From positions 1 through 64,000 of the forward strand of contig NZ_BMTL01000015.1 of NCBI RefSeq assembly GCF_014649655.1: DNA of 64,000 nucleotides, written 5' to 3'. The notes under the pieces are model-generated. The model had not been told where the DNA came from. It ran no database searches and worked only from the letters and a program-made list of their open reading frames with translations. The stretch's first letter is position 1; each line of letters begins with the position of its first letter. Origin of the DNA: Streptomyces humidus (GTDB lineage: Bacteria > Actinomycetota > Actinomycetes > Streptomycetales > Streptomycetaceae). The position numbers were made by a program, and so were the translations under genes. Positions 8,008 to 15,785 of this stretch are shown here, piece after piece.

Positions 8008-8418
8008 ATGAGCAACCGGGAACCGGTCGGGGTCGTGCTGGTGTCGCACAGCGCGCAGGTGGCCGAGGCGGTGGCCGAGCTGGCGCGGGCTCTGGCGGGC
8101 GGCGGCACGTCGGTGCCGGTCGCCGCGGCGGGCGGCACGGAGGACGGCGGGCTGGGCACCAGCGCCGACCTGATCGCCGCGGCCGCGGCTTCGGTGGACC
8201 GGGGCGCCGGGGTCGCGGTCCTCGCCGATCTGGGCAGCGCCGTCCTCACGGTCAAGGCACTGCTCGCGGAGGGCGACGAACTGCCCGACACCGCTCGTCT
8301 GGTGGACGCCCCGTTCGTGGAGGGGGCAGTGGCCGCGGTGGTCACCTCGGCGGCAGGCGCCGACCTCGACGCGGTGGAGGCGGCGGCCGGGGAGGCGTAC
8401 ACCTACCGCAAGGTGTGA
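8008..8418 (+). CDS. dhaM: PTS-dependent dihydroxyacetone kinase phosphotransferase subunit DhaM (EIIA-like only)
   Basis: A 136-residue EIIA-mannose-like domain that passes phosphate to the ADP bound on DhaL. The phospho-accepting His is residue 14 in V-L-V-S-H-S, and the later L-A-D-L-G-S-A-V-L-T segment is typical. Unlike the E. coli protein it has no fused HPr or EI-like domain, so phosphate must come from general HPr encoded elsewhere. It is the last gene of the operon, 7 bp after dhaL, and all three genes are probably translated from one transcript. Confidence 0.92.
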   Translation: MSNREPVGVVLVSHSAQVAEAVAELARALAGGGTSVPVAAAGGTEDGGLGTSADLIAAAAASVDRGAGVAVLADLGSAVLTVKALLAEGDELPDTARLVDAPFVEGAVAAVVTSAAGADLDAVEAAAGEAYTYRKV

Positions 8419-8510
8419 CACGGACGGCCGATGCCCCGGCCGGGTGCTCCCCCGTCGTGGAGGAGCGACCGGCGGGGCCGGCATGGTGCCTCGCCCGGCG
8501 GCGGCCCTGT

Positions 8511-8538
8511 CGGTCGCGGTCGGTCGCGGTCGGTCGCG
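8511..8538. repeat. 10-bp tandem repeat between convergent genes
   Basis: CGGTCGCGGT occurs at 8511-8520 and 8521-8530 with a partial third copy to 8538, followed by related CGGCC-rich sequence. It lies in the 243-base convergent gap between dhaM and the GH75 gene, in which I see no gene. Confidence 0.6.
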
Positions 8539-8661
8539 CCTCGGCCGCGCTTCGGCCGGGCTCGGCCCCTGGGCGTCATGCGCGTCCCGGACGGAGCCGC
8601 TGTCCGGCCGGCTCGGCGCCGGGCGAGGGGCGGCCGCGTCGGACGGTCGCCGCCGGTCTTC

Positions 8662-9609
8662 TCACCAGTCCCCGTCGTCCTGTCCGGGTTCTTCGTCCTT
8701 CCCGGCGTCCGTGGCGGCGTGCGTCCCGGCGCCCTCGGCCTGGCCGGTCAGGGTCTCGTCCGCGCCGTCCGGGAGACCGGAAGCCTCCTCGGCGTCCGGT
8801 CCCGCCGCGGCCGCCCAGTCGTCCTCGGCGGTACCCTCCTTCGGCGTCGGGCCGGCGTCGGCCGCCGGCTTCCCGGACGGCGGGGGCGTGGCCGGCCCGC
8901 CGGTCTCCGCTCCCCGTGCGAAGGTCCGCGCCAACCGCTCCCCCACCGCCACCGCGGACGCGTGGCTCTCGATGGGCGTCGCCCGGGAGTTCTTGAAGAC
9001 GATGTACGTGACGCCGGAGGGCGCGCCGCCGCCGTGCGGGTCGGAGCGGATGCCGAGCGCCTTGGCGGTGGCGTAGGACGCCTCGCCGATGATCTCGCGC
9101 GGCCCGACGTCGCCGACGACGGCGTACTCGACCCGGTCGCCGTAGACCACAGCCGCGACCGATCCCCCGCCCACCCCGTGCGCCCGGTGGTCCCACAGGG
9201 CGCTCACCCCGGGCACCACGATGTAGGGCAGCGCCTCGGCACTCAGATAACGGCCGTCTGACTGCTGGTAGGCGGTGGCCTCGGAGAACAGCGGGTCGGT
9301 GCTGCTGTTGCACCGGGCGCTCGGGCGGCCGTCGCAGTCGATGTCCATGTCGGCCGTCCAGAAGACCGCCTCGTCGGTGCCGCAGACCGGGACCGTGGCG
9401 GGCGTGCCCTCGTCGGTGCGGTAACGGCCGGATGAGACGGGCTTGCAGTCGCGGACCCGGGCCAGCAGGTCGGCGGCGCGCACCGAGCCCTCCTGCCGGG
9501 ACGGGGAAGCTCCGGCAGCGCCCGGCGACGGGCGCGCCGCGACGGACGGGGTGGTCGGGGCCAGCAGGGCCAGGCCGGCCGCGGCCAGCGTCAGCGACTT
9601 GACGCGCAC
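8662..9609 (-). CDS. Secreted glycoside hydrolase family 75 (chitosanase)
   Basis: A 315-residue exported protein: a signal peptide at about 1-24 ending A-A-R, then a GH75 domain at about 45-215 and an acidic, Gly/Ala/Pro-rich C-terminal tail of about 95 residues. The domain shows the family features D-M-D-I-D-C-D-G-R-P, a paired Cys, and the V-V-G-D-V-G-P-R-E-I-I-G-E-A-S segment that carries candidate catalytic acids. GH75 enzymes cleave chitosan internally. I chose the GTG at 9609 because it starts directly before a proper signal peptide and has GAGGG upstream. It is a monocistronic gene convergent with dhaM. Confidence 0.8.
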   Translation of the reverse strand: MRVKSLTLAAAGLALLAPTTPSVAARPSPGAAGASPSRQEGSVRAADLLARVRDCKPVSSGRYRTDEGTPATVPVCGTDEAVFWTADMDIDCDGRPSARCNSSTDPLFSEATAYQQSDGRYLSAEALPYIVVPGVSALWDHRAHGVGGGSVAAVVYGDRVEYAVVGDVGPREIIGEASYATAKALGIRSDPHGGGAPSGVTYIVFKNSRATPIESHASAVAVGERLARTFARGAETGGPATPPPSGKPAADAGPTPKEGTAEDDWAAAAGPDAEEASGLPDGADETLTGQAEGAGTHAATDAGKDEEPGQDDGDW

Positions 9610-9919
9610 GATGTGGACCCTCTCGTGAGGACGTTGACGGACACGCAGAACAATCTGGTGTCGACCCCACCACGGGGCCACTTCGAGGGGGCCGTACGGT
9701 GCACGACGCGCGGTACGCGGCCACCGGGAGGCCTGAGGGCAGGTGACGGCAGGTTCGTTGACCGCGCAGGTCAGGGCTCGGTTCGGGTTGTTCCGTCGAC
9801 ACGGCCCGACGCGGCCGGGCGGGCCCGCGCCGGTCGCGTTCGGCCTCCCGCCCCGGCGGTCGCCCGGCACGGCGCGGGGACGCCCGGGTCGGGCGCGGAG
9901 TGCTCGTGCGGCCTGCTGC

Positions 9920-9925
9920 TACCTT
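9920..9925 (+). promoter_or_regulatory. -10 element (TACCTT) of a probably leaderless cupin transcript
   Basis: TACCTT fits the Streptomyces TAnnnT consensus and ends 8 bases before the cupin ATG at 9934, where no ribosome binding site can be seen. The transcript would begin at or next to the start codon. The 324-base divergent gap 9610-9933 holds nothing else I recognise. Confidence 0.3.
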
Positions 9926-9933
9926 GCCGGACC

Positions 9934-10344
9934 ATGAACGACAGTGTGTACGTGGGCCATGCGGGCAAGGACGCGGCCCTGGACCGCGGATGGCTGCTGG
10001 GCCACTTCAAGGACACCTCCGATCCCCGGCACAGCGAGGCCGTGGAGATCAAATGGGGCCTCCACCCCAGGGGCGACGAGCGGGGCGAGTGGGTGACCGG
10101 TGAAGAGCGCACCGCCCTGCTGGTCCTCATCAGCGGGCGCTTCCGGGTGCAACTGCCCGGACGCAGCGTTCTGCTGGCCCGGCAGGGGGACTACGTCGTG
10201 TGGGGCCACGGCGTCGATCACTCCTGGTTCGCGGAGGAGGAGTCCGTGGTGCTGACGGTCCGCTGGCCCTCGGTCCCCGGCTACGGGGTGAGCGACGAGC
10301 ACGGTTCCGCCTCGAGGGAACGGCCCCTGCCCCGGTTCGGGTGA
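9934..10344 (+). CDS. Small cupin-fold protein
   Basis: A 136-residue single-domain protein with alternating short strands and the cupin-like turns V-L-I-S-G-R-F-R-V and G-D-Y-V-V-W-G-H-G-V-D-H-S-W-F. One metal-type His pair (H-G-V-D-H) is present but the first cupin histidines are not obvious, so metal binding is uncertain. Homologues in Streptomyces are, from memory, sometimes mislabelled signal peptidase I; no peptidase motif is present here. It has no evident operon partner. The start ATG lacks a ribosome site and may be leaderless. Confidence 0.6.
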   Translation: MNDSVYVGHAGKDAALDRGWLLGHFKDTSDPRHSEAVEIKWGLHPRGDERGEWVTGEERTALLVLISGRFRVQLPGRSVLLARQGDYVVWGHGVDHSWFAEEESVVLTVRWPSVPGYGVSDEHGSASRERPLPRFG

Positions 10345-10469
10345 GCGAGGCGGGTTTTCCGGCCGACGCGCTCGCCTGCCGCATACCGTGACCCCTGCCG
10401 AGCGCCCTGCCCGTGACGCCGGGACCGGCGCGGGCGTTGGGCACATGGGAAAACGGGAGGAAGTGCAGA

Positions 10470-12020
10470 ATGACGGAGGCCGTGGCGAGCGAGCCGGACG
10501 AGCGAGTCCCGGGACGACGGTGGACCGTGCGCCTGGACGCCGCCGAGCGAGGCAGTAACGCGGTGCGTGTCACGTGCAGCCGCCCGTCCTGTGCGCCCCA
10601 GCGGCTGCCGTCCCCGGCCGCCGGCCGTGCGGCCGCGGTCAGCCATCTGAAGGCACACCTGAAAGCCACTGCGGGTCCTCGCGAACGTGCGTACTGCGCG
10701 TGCCGGGCGGAGAGCTGCCACACCCACATCCGTTCCGCCGACCGGCAGGCGCGCGCCCAGCCCTGGCGGTGCGGCGGGGCGGTCGTCCTGGCCGTGCTCA
10801 CCGACCGGGAGGGCCGCTGGTGGCAGGTGCTGGAGTGCTGTTCACGCTGTGCGGCGGCCACGCCGGGCGCGCAGATCGTCTCCCCCGCGCAGGCCCCCAC
10901 CCCGCAGGCCCCCACCGCGCCCGCCCCGGCCACCGCCGGCCGGCCGGCGACCACGGCTGCGGGCGCGCCCCGCTTCTCCGACGCCGCCGCGCCCGACGGC
11001 GGCCCGCGCCCGGTGCCGTCTCCCCGCTCCGTCCCCGCACGACGCAGGCGGACGACCGGGAAGATCGCTCAGCGGGTCGTCCCCCACGACCTGCAGCCCG
11101 TCGTCCTGCGTGACGAACTCGTCGAACTCGGCGATCTGTTCCGCGCCTACCAGCAGCGCGCCGAACCCGACCTGGCGCTCCTCGCCGACCTGCACGAGCG
11201 CAAAGCGCGCGCCTTCCACACCTGGGCCGAGGTCACCGGCGACGTCGATCTGGGGCTGGAGGCCCGGCGCGCCGAGCAGGCCTCCGCCGCCGCCCGCGCC
11301 CAGCACCTGCAGCGCGTCGGCGGCGGCCCGGTCGGCGACGGGCCGGCCGTGGCCCGCCTGCTGACCGTGCCGGCGCAGTGGCAGCACGCGCGCTCCGTCC
11401 TCGCCCACGCGGGCGACCACAGTCCCCTGCCGGGCCCGGAGGCACGGCTGCTGACCGTGATGCTGACCCTGCGCACCGCGCACACCGGCGCCGGCAATCT
11501 CGTGGGGCAGGACATCACCGCACTGGGCCTGACCGACCCGGAGGCCCTGGTGGAGCGGCTGACCGGCTGCGACTGGCTCCGCGTCCCCGGCACGGCCGCC
11601 GACCTGCTCGCCTCCCGGCCGGAGAACCCGACCCCGGTCACCGTCCCGTCCCTCGTGCCCGGGGAGGACGGCGACGGACCGTTCGCGTTCGGCAAGAAGG
11701 TGCGGCCCAAGCTCAGCGGCTGGGCCCAGAAGGTCGTCTCCGACAAGAAGCTCCGCAAGGCCAAGGCCCCCGCGGGCGCCCGGCTGCTCGCCCTGACCCT
11801 GGCCGCCCTGACCCTGGCCGACGGACGACTCGGGCCGGGCGGCCGGGGCGTCGGCCTGGAGTCGCTCGCGGCCTGGTGCCCGGTGGATCCCGGCGAGTTG
11901 CCGAATCTGGTGGACCTGCTGAGCGCGGCGGACTGGGTCGCCGAGGCCGCCCTGACCGACACCTGCCTCACCGGCCGCCTGACCGAACGCGTCCTGCCTC
12001 TCACCTGCCCCCTCCTCTAG
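10470..12020 (+). CDS. Unrecognised 516-residue protein with Cys-rich N-terminus
   Basis: I do not recognise this protein. Residues 1-130 contain nine Cys in zinc-ribbon-like spacing (36, 41, 76, 78, 83, 101, 123, 124, 127) with nearby His (84, 86). Residues about 135-200 are a Pro/Ala-rich linker, and the remainder is mostly helical, with a charged segment near residues 210-280 (helices rich in E, R, A) and a Lys-rich stretch K-K-V-R-P-K-L-S-G-W-A-Q-K near 410. The last 80 residues resemble a small winged-helix layout but without a clear match. GGGAGG precedes the ATG at 10470; the frame is open further upstream. It stands alone and ends at a strong hairpin. It could be a DNA-binding or replication-related protein; this is a guess from composition. 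Confidence 0.7.
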   Translation: MTEAVASEPDERVPGRRWTVRLDAAERGSNAVRVTCSRPSCAPQRLPSPAAGRAAAVSHLKAHLKATAGPRERAYCACRAESCHTHIRSADRQARAQPWRCGGAVVLAVLTDREGRWWQVLECCSRCAAATPGAQIVSPAQAPTPQAPTAPAPATAGRPATTAAGAPRFSDAAAPDGGPRPVPSPRSVPARRRRTTGKIAQRVVPHDLQPVVLRDELVELGDLFRAYQQRAEPDLALLADLHERKARAFHTWAEVTGDVDLGLEARRAEQASAAARAQHLQRVGGGPVGDGPAVARLLTVPAQWQHARSVLAHAGDHSPLPGPEARLLTVMLTLRTAHTGAGNLVGQDITALGLTDPEALVERLTGCDWLRVPGTAADLLASRPENPTPVTVPSLVPGEDGDGPFAFGKKVRPKLSGWAQKVVSDKKLRKAKAPAGARLLALTLAALTLADGRLGPGGRGVGLESLAAWCPVDPGELPNLVDLLSAADWVAEAALTDTCLTGRLTERVLPLTCPLL

Positions 12021-12546
12021 CGGGGACGCTCGGGCCGGGCGGCTCCCGTGGCGGAACCCGGGGGCCCGGAGGGCGGCAGGAAGCCGGGGGCCCGGCGGCC
12101 GTCTCAGCCTGGGCCCCCGGGCGACTGCGGCGCGGGATCAGCGACGACAGCGGTCCGCGCCACCGGCATGAACTTCCGAGCCCTCAGGGAGAGTTCAGCC
12201 GCGAGGACCTTCAGCATACGTAACGTCCGGGTGCGGTCGCCAACGGCGGCCCCCGCCAGGTGATGGCCGCCTTCTTCGCGAAGCCGGTGGCGGGGGTCGG
12301 GCGCCGAATGCGGCTGCGGGCCAGGCTGCCGGACAGGGCCCGGGGCGGGTTCGCGGCGGGGCGGACGGGCGGGCGTGAGCGGGGGCCGTATGGGCCGTCC
12401 GAAGGAATCCGTCACCTGCCCGGGGGCCGCCCGGGTGCGGGGCGGACGGAGGGCGCATTGGCTGACCGTGAGGCAGCACGGGCGTACCCGACCCTCGGCG
12501 GCGCAAGGGATGTACCGCCAACCGTGCCGCCGCCGGAGGACATCCG
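12021..12546 (+). terminator. Hairpin at 12084-12120 in an otherwise featureless 526-base gap
   Basis: Ten-base arms CCGGGGGCCC (12084-12093) and GGGCCCCCGG (12111-12120) form a strong hairpin 64 bases after the preceding stop and probably end that transcript. The rest of the gap to 12546 is GC-rich, with only overlapping non-coding-looking frames; I see no gene in it. Confidence 0.4.
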
Positions 12547-13086
12547 ATGCGCACTTCCCGTCTCCTCGTCCGCTCAGGGCTGACCGTGGCAGCCGCCGCC
12601 GCACTGCCCCTCACCCTGGCTTACGGGCCGGCCGCCGCCCGGGCTTCGGGCATCTCCGTCAGCACGACAGGCTCCACGGTGTCGGTGGTGACCAGCGTCT
12701 GCACGCAGACCAACGGGAGCTGGGGCACGGCGGCGCTGCTCGCCGGCGGCCAGGCGAGCTTCTCCCAGGGACGTCAGGTGGCCCTGTCGGGGACGACCGC
12801 CGGGCAGTCCGCCGCCTGGTCGGCCGTCTCGCCGGGCACCTACACCGTCGTCGTCATGTGCTCGCGCGGCGACACCGCGGGCACCCAGTCCGTGATCGTC
12901 TCCGCCCCCTCCACCCCGACGATCTCCGCTACGGCCTCGCCCTCGCGGGGAGTCATGGGCGGGCTCGGCGGCGCGGCCCGCGAGTACGGCACCGTCACCA
13001 TGGCGGTGGGCGGGGCGCTGGTGGGGGCGGGCGTCATCGCGGCGGCCTGGTTCCTGCGCCGCCGCTCGAAGCCGCACCGGCTCTGA
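12547..13086 (+). CDS. Exported, C-terminally membrane-anchored small protein
   Basis: A 179-residue protein with an N-terminal signal peptide (about 1-33, ending A-R-A-S), an extracellular Ser/Thr/Gly-rich domain of beta-sandwich character with two Cys (V-C-T-Q-T and V-M-C-S-R) likely to form a disulphide, and a C-terminal transmembrane helix (about 150-170) followed by R-R-R-S-K. No catalytic motif is visible. Similar signal-plus-anchor proteins are frequent on Streptomyces surfaces and mostly uncharacterised. GGAGG lies 8 bases before the ATG. Confidence 0.75.
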   Translation: MRTSRLLVRSGLTVAAAAALPLTLAYGPAAARASGISVSTTGSTVSVVTSVCTQTNGSWGTAALLAGGQASFSQGRQVALSGTTAGQSAAWSAVSPGTYTVVVMCSRGDTAGTQSVIVSAPSTPTISATASPSRGVMGGLGGAAREYGTVTMAVGGALVGAGVIAAAWFLRRRSKPHRL

Positions 13087-13190
13087 GGGGGACCGCCGAG
13101 GTCTCCGAGGACGCCGAGAACAGGTCGACAGCGGGGAACTGCTGCGGCGTTCGCTCGGGTCATGAGTCGCGGCGGCGCCGTTGCCGGTGG

Positions 13191-14042
13191 TCAGTGGCGG
13201 TACGCGGCTGTCGCGATCTCGATGAAGGATCGGATCAACGGGTTCGTGTCGCCCTTGTTCCACACCGCCACCACCCGGCTCGGCGGCATGTCCGTCAGCG
13301 GGACCATGGCCAGCTGCGCGGGCAGGTCGTGCCCGAAGGGGGCCAGGCCGACCGTGCCGTTCCACAGCACGGCCTGCAGACATTCCTGGACGGCACGCAC
13401 CACCGGGCCTTCGCGTGGACTGCCGCCGTGCCAGTACGACTGCCAGACGGGATCGGTGCCCCGGGGGAACCGGAACCAGCGGCGGTCGCTCAGCTCGGCC
13501 AGCCGCAGCCCGTCGCGGCGGGCCAGCGGATCGTCGGCGCGCAGCACCACGCCGACCGGATCGGTCCGCAGGACACGCACCGTCAGCGCAGTCTCGTCGA
13601 ACGGCGCCCGAGTCAGTGCGACGTCGACCAGTCCGGCGCGCAGCCCGCAGGTCGGGTCGGTCAGATCGGTGTCGCGGATCCGGATGTCGATGGCGGGGCG
13701 GTTTCGGCGGTAGGCGGCGGCCAGCCTGGCCACTCCGGGGTCGGTGCCGTCGCCCAGGATGCCGATGGTGAGGGTCTCGGCGCCGGCCGCCGCTCTCACG
13801 CGTACCCGGACGCGGTCGGCATGGTCGAGCAGGGCCCGCGCCTCGTCGAGCAGGACGGTGCCCACCGGGGTGAGCGTGACCCCTGTGGGCGAGCGGGCGA
13901 ACAGCAGGGCGCCCGCGTCGGCCTCCAACTGCTTGATCGCCCGGCTCAGCGGCGGCTGACTCATGTGCAGTCGGGTGGCGGCCCGGCCGAAGTGGAGTTC
14001 TTCGGCGACCGCCACGAAGTAACGCAAGGTCCGTAGCTCCAC
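13191..14042 (-). CDS. LysR family transcriptional regulator
   Basis: A 283-residue LysR protein: winged helix at residues 1-60 with the typical H-F-G-R-A-A-T-R-L-H-M-S-Q-P-P-L-S-R-A-I-K-Q-L-E stretch, then a two-lobe effector domain at about 88-283. The GTG at 14042 gives the canonical start M-E-L-R-T-L-R-Y-F. It is divergent from a cupin gene (81 bp apart), and the shared gap holds a clear T-N11-A palindrome (14050-14068) only 7 bases upstream of this start, so autorepression and activation of the cupin gene are likely. Confidence 0.9.
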   Translation of the reverse strand: MELRTLRYFVAVAEELHFGRAATRLHMSQPPLSRAIKQLEADAGALLFARSPTGVTLTPVGTVLLDEARALLDHADRVRVRVRAAAGAETLTIGILGDGTDPGVARLAAAYRRNRPAIDIRIRDTDLTDPTCGLRAGLVDVALTRAPFDETALTVRVLRTDPVGVVLRADDPLARRDGLRLAELSDRRWFRFPRGTDPVWQSYWHGGSPREGPVVRAVQECLQAVLWNGTVGLAPFGHDLPAQLAMVPLTDMPPSRVVAVWNKGDTNPLIRSFIEIATAAYRH

Positions 14043-14049
14043 GCTGCAA

Positions 14050-14068
14050 CGATACCGATGAGGTATCG
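14050..14068. promoter_or_regulatory. LysR operator: perfect 7-bp inverted repeat with T-N11-A core
   Basis: CGATACC (14050-14056) and GGTATCG (14062-14068) form a perfect inverted repeat around a 5-base spacer. T at 14053 and A at 14065 give exactly the T-N11-A arrangement of LysR recognition sites (ATAC-N7-GTAT). It is the only palindrome of that quality in the divergent gap. Confidence 0.75.
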
Positions 14069-14123
14069 GCGCTGCGGGACGGGTCTTGGACACCGGCGGG
14101 GTCCCGGCGGTGCACTCGTCCAC

Positions 14124-14618
14124 ATGACCGCAGAAACGAAGAGCAGCGAGCCGCACGACCGTCCCTCCGTGTCGGTGGTGGGGCCCCACGACGGCGAGAC
14201 AATCGTTCTGGGCGCCACGCGCATGCGTGTTCTGGAGGACGGCAGCCACACCGGGCACCGCCTCGCGATCGCCGAGTCCGTCCTCGCCCCGCACACGCAG
14301 GGTCCGCCGCAGCACCGCCACGGCCGACACGACGAGGGCTTCTACGTCCTCTCCGGCACCGTGCGGTTCACCGTCGGGGACGACGACCACGACGCCACCG
14401 CGGGGACGCTTGTCATGGTTCCGCCCGGCACGCCGCACACCTTCGCGAACCTGACGGACCGACCCGCCGTCATGCTCAGCACGTTCACCCCCGACCTGTA
14501 CGTGCAGTACTTCCGAGACCTCGCGGAGGTGCTCGCCGACGGGCGGCCGTTGACGCCCCAGGCCAACATCGACGCGATGAGCCGCTACGCGACCCGGCCC
14601 GCCACCGACCCCGCCTGA
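14124..14618 (+). CDS. Cupin domain protein (quercetinase/pirin-like single cupin)
   Basis: A 164-residue protein with a clear cupin barrel: motif 1 is P-Q-H-R-H-G-R-H-D-E-G-F-Y-V-L-S-G (metal ligands His, His and Glu) and motif 2 is G-T-L-V-M-V-P-P-G-T-P-H-T-F-A-N (third His). Such proteins are metal-dependent oxygenases or binding proteins acting on small aromatic or sugar compounds. The ATG at 14124 was chosen over upstream in-frame codons because the conserved core starts soon after it. It lies next to a LysR operator and 109 bp before a DoxX gene, which may be in the same regulon. Confidence 0.8.
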   Translation: MTAETKSSEPHDRPSVSVVGPHDGETIVLGATRMRVLEDGSHTGHRLAIAESVLAPHTQGPPQHRHGRHDEGFYVLSGTVRFTVGDDDHDATAGTLVMVPPGTPHTFANLTDRPAVMLSTFTPDLYVQYFRDLAEVLADGRPLTPQANIDAMSRYATRPATDPA

Positions 14619-14727
14619 AGGATCTCGCGTCCGAACCCCCGGACGACCGACCGGCCGGCCCCAGGGCTTCCCTGGCACTCGGCGCAATCGACGGGCCCTG
14701 CGAACCGGGGCCCCATGAACGGGAATC

Positions 14728-15087
14728 ATGAACATCGCCTACTGGATCGTCGCGGGACCGCTCGCGCTCTTCTACTTCTACGCGGGCACGCTGAAGGTCA
14801 TCCGCAGCCGCGATCAGCTCCGACCGATGATGACGTGGGTCGACCGCCTGCCCTTGCCCGCTCTCAGGGCGCTGGGGACGGTCGAAGTACTCGGCGCGAC
14901 CGGTCTTGTCCTGCCACCGCTGACCGGCACCGCTCCCTGCCTGGCGTCGGCCGCAGCCATCGGCTTCGTACTCCTGCAGGCCGGTGCGATCGCCGTTCAC
15001 CTGACCGGCGACGACCGTCGCATCGTCCTCAATGTCGGACTCACCGCCGCCGCGGCCGTGACCGTCTGGTCGGCCACCAGGGCGTGA
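14728..15087 (+). CDS. DoxX family membrane protein
   Basis: A 119-residue protein with four predicted transmembrane segments (about 5-25, 45-63, 70-90, 95-113) and the DoxX-like F-Y-F-Y-A-G-T-L-K-V-I opening. DoxX proteins are small integral membrane proteins linked to thiosulfate oxidation and oxidative-stress complexes; function here is unknown. It follows the LysR-regulated cupin gene on the same strand. Confidence 0.75.
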   Translation: MNIAYWIVAGPLALFYFYAGTLKVIRSRDQLRPMMTWVDRLPLPALRALGTVEVLGATGLVLPPLTGTAPCLASAAAIGFVLLQAGAIAVHLTGDDRRIVLNVGLTAAAAVTVWSATRA

Positions 15088-15198
15088 TCGTGGCTCGGTC
15101 CTCGACCGACGGCGGCGACCGTCAGGTCACCGTTCCACGGCCGCTGTCGCGACTCCCGATCACGCGAGGTCGCCCGTCCGGTTCCCGTCCGAGGCCCG

Positions 15199-15756
15199 TC
15201 AGCTCCCCCGGGGCCGGTCCTCCGCGTCGGGCAGCCCGGCCAGGGCCTCGGTGAGCCAGTGCGTCCAGAAGGTCTCCAGCTCGATGCCGGCGCGCAGGAC
15301 CAGGTGCTGCAGCCTGGCCTGCGCGCTGTCCTCGCCGGGCGGGAAGTCGCGCTTCTCGATCTCCTCGTACTCGGCCAACTGCCTCCGGTGCAGCTCCAGA
15401 TGGCGGCGCAGGTCGGCCTCCAGGCCCGCGGTGCCGACGACGGCCGCGGCGCGCAGCCGCAGCAGCATGGCGTCGCGGTGCGGCTTCGGGTCCTGGGCGG
15501 CCGCCGTCCACCGCGCGAGTTCGGCGCGGCCCGCGGGCAGGACCTCGTAGGCCTTCTTCTGCCCGCGGGCCGGCTGCTCGGCCGGCAGGGCGCGGATGTG
15601 GCCCTCGGCCTCCAGTCGTCCCAGTTCGCGGTAGATCTGCTGGTGCGTCGCCGACCAGAAGTAGCCGATCGACCTGTCGAACCGGCGGGTGAGATCCAGC
15701 CCCGACGACGAGGGACGCTCGAGCAGGGCGGTGAGGATCGCGTGCGGGAGTGACAT
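15199..15756 (-). CDS. PadR family transcriptional regulator
   Basis: A 185-residue PadR protein: N-terminal winged helix (about 1-80) with L-P-H-A-I-L-T-A-L-L-E-R-P-S-S-S-G-L-D-L-T and Y-R-E-L-G-R-L-E-A-E-G, then the C-terminal coiled, helical dimerisation region (about 90-180). It lies 29 bp downstream of fadH on the same strand and is probably co-transcribed, making the palindrome in the fadH promoter (17856-17875) its natural target. The ligand is unknown; phenolic or lipid-derived compounds are typical for the family. Confidence 0.85.
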   Translation of the reverse strand: MSLPHAILTALLERPSSSGLDLTRRFDRSIGYFWSATHQQIYRELGRLEAEGHIRALPAEQPARGQKKAYEVLPAGRAELARWTAAAQDPKPHRDAMLLRLRAAAVVGTAGLEADLRRHLELHRRQLAEYEEIEKRDFPPGEDSAQARLQHLVLRAGIELETFWTHWLTEALAGLPDAEDRPRGS

Positions 15757-15785
15757 GGAGTCATCCTAGGGACGCGCCCGAGGCC

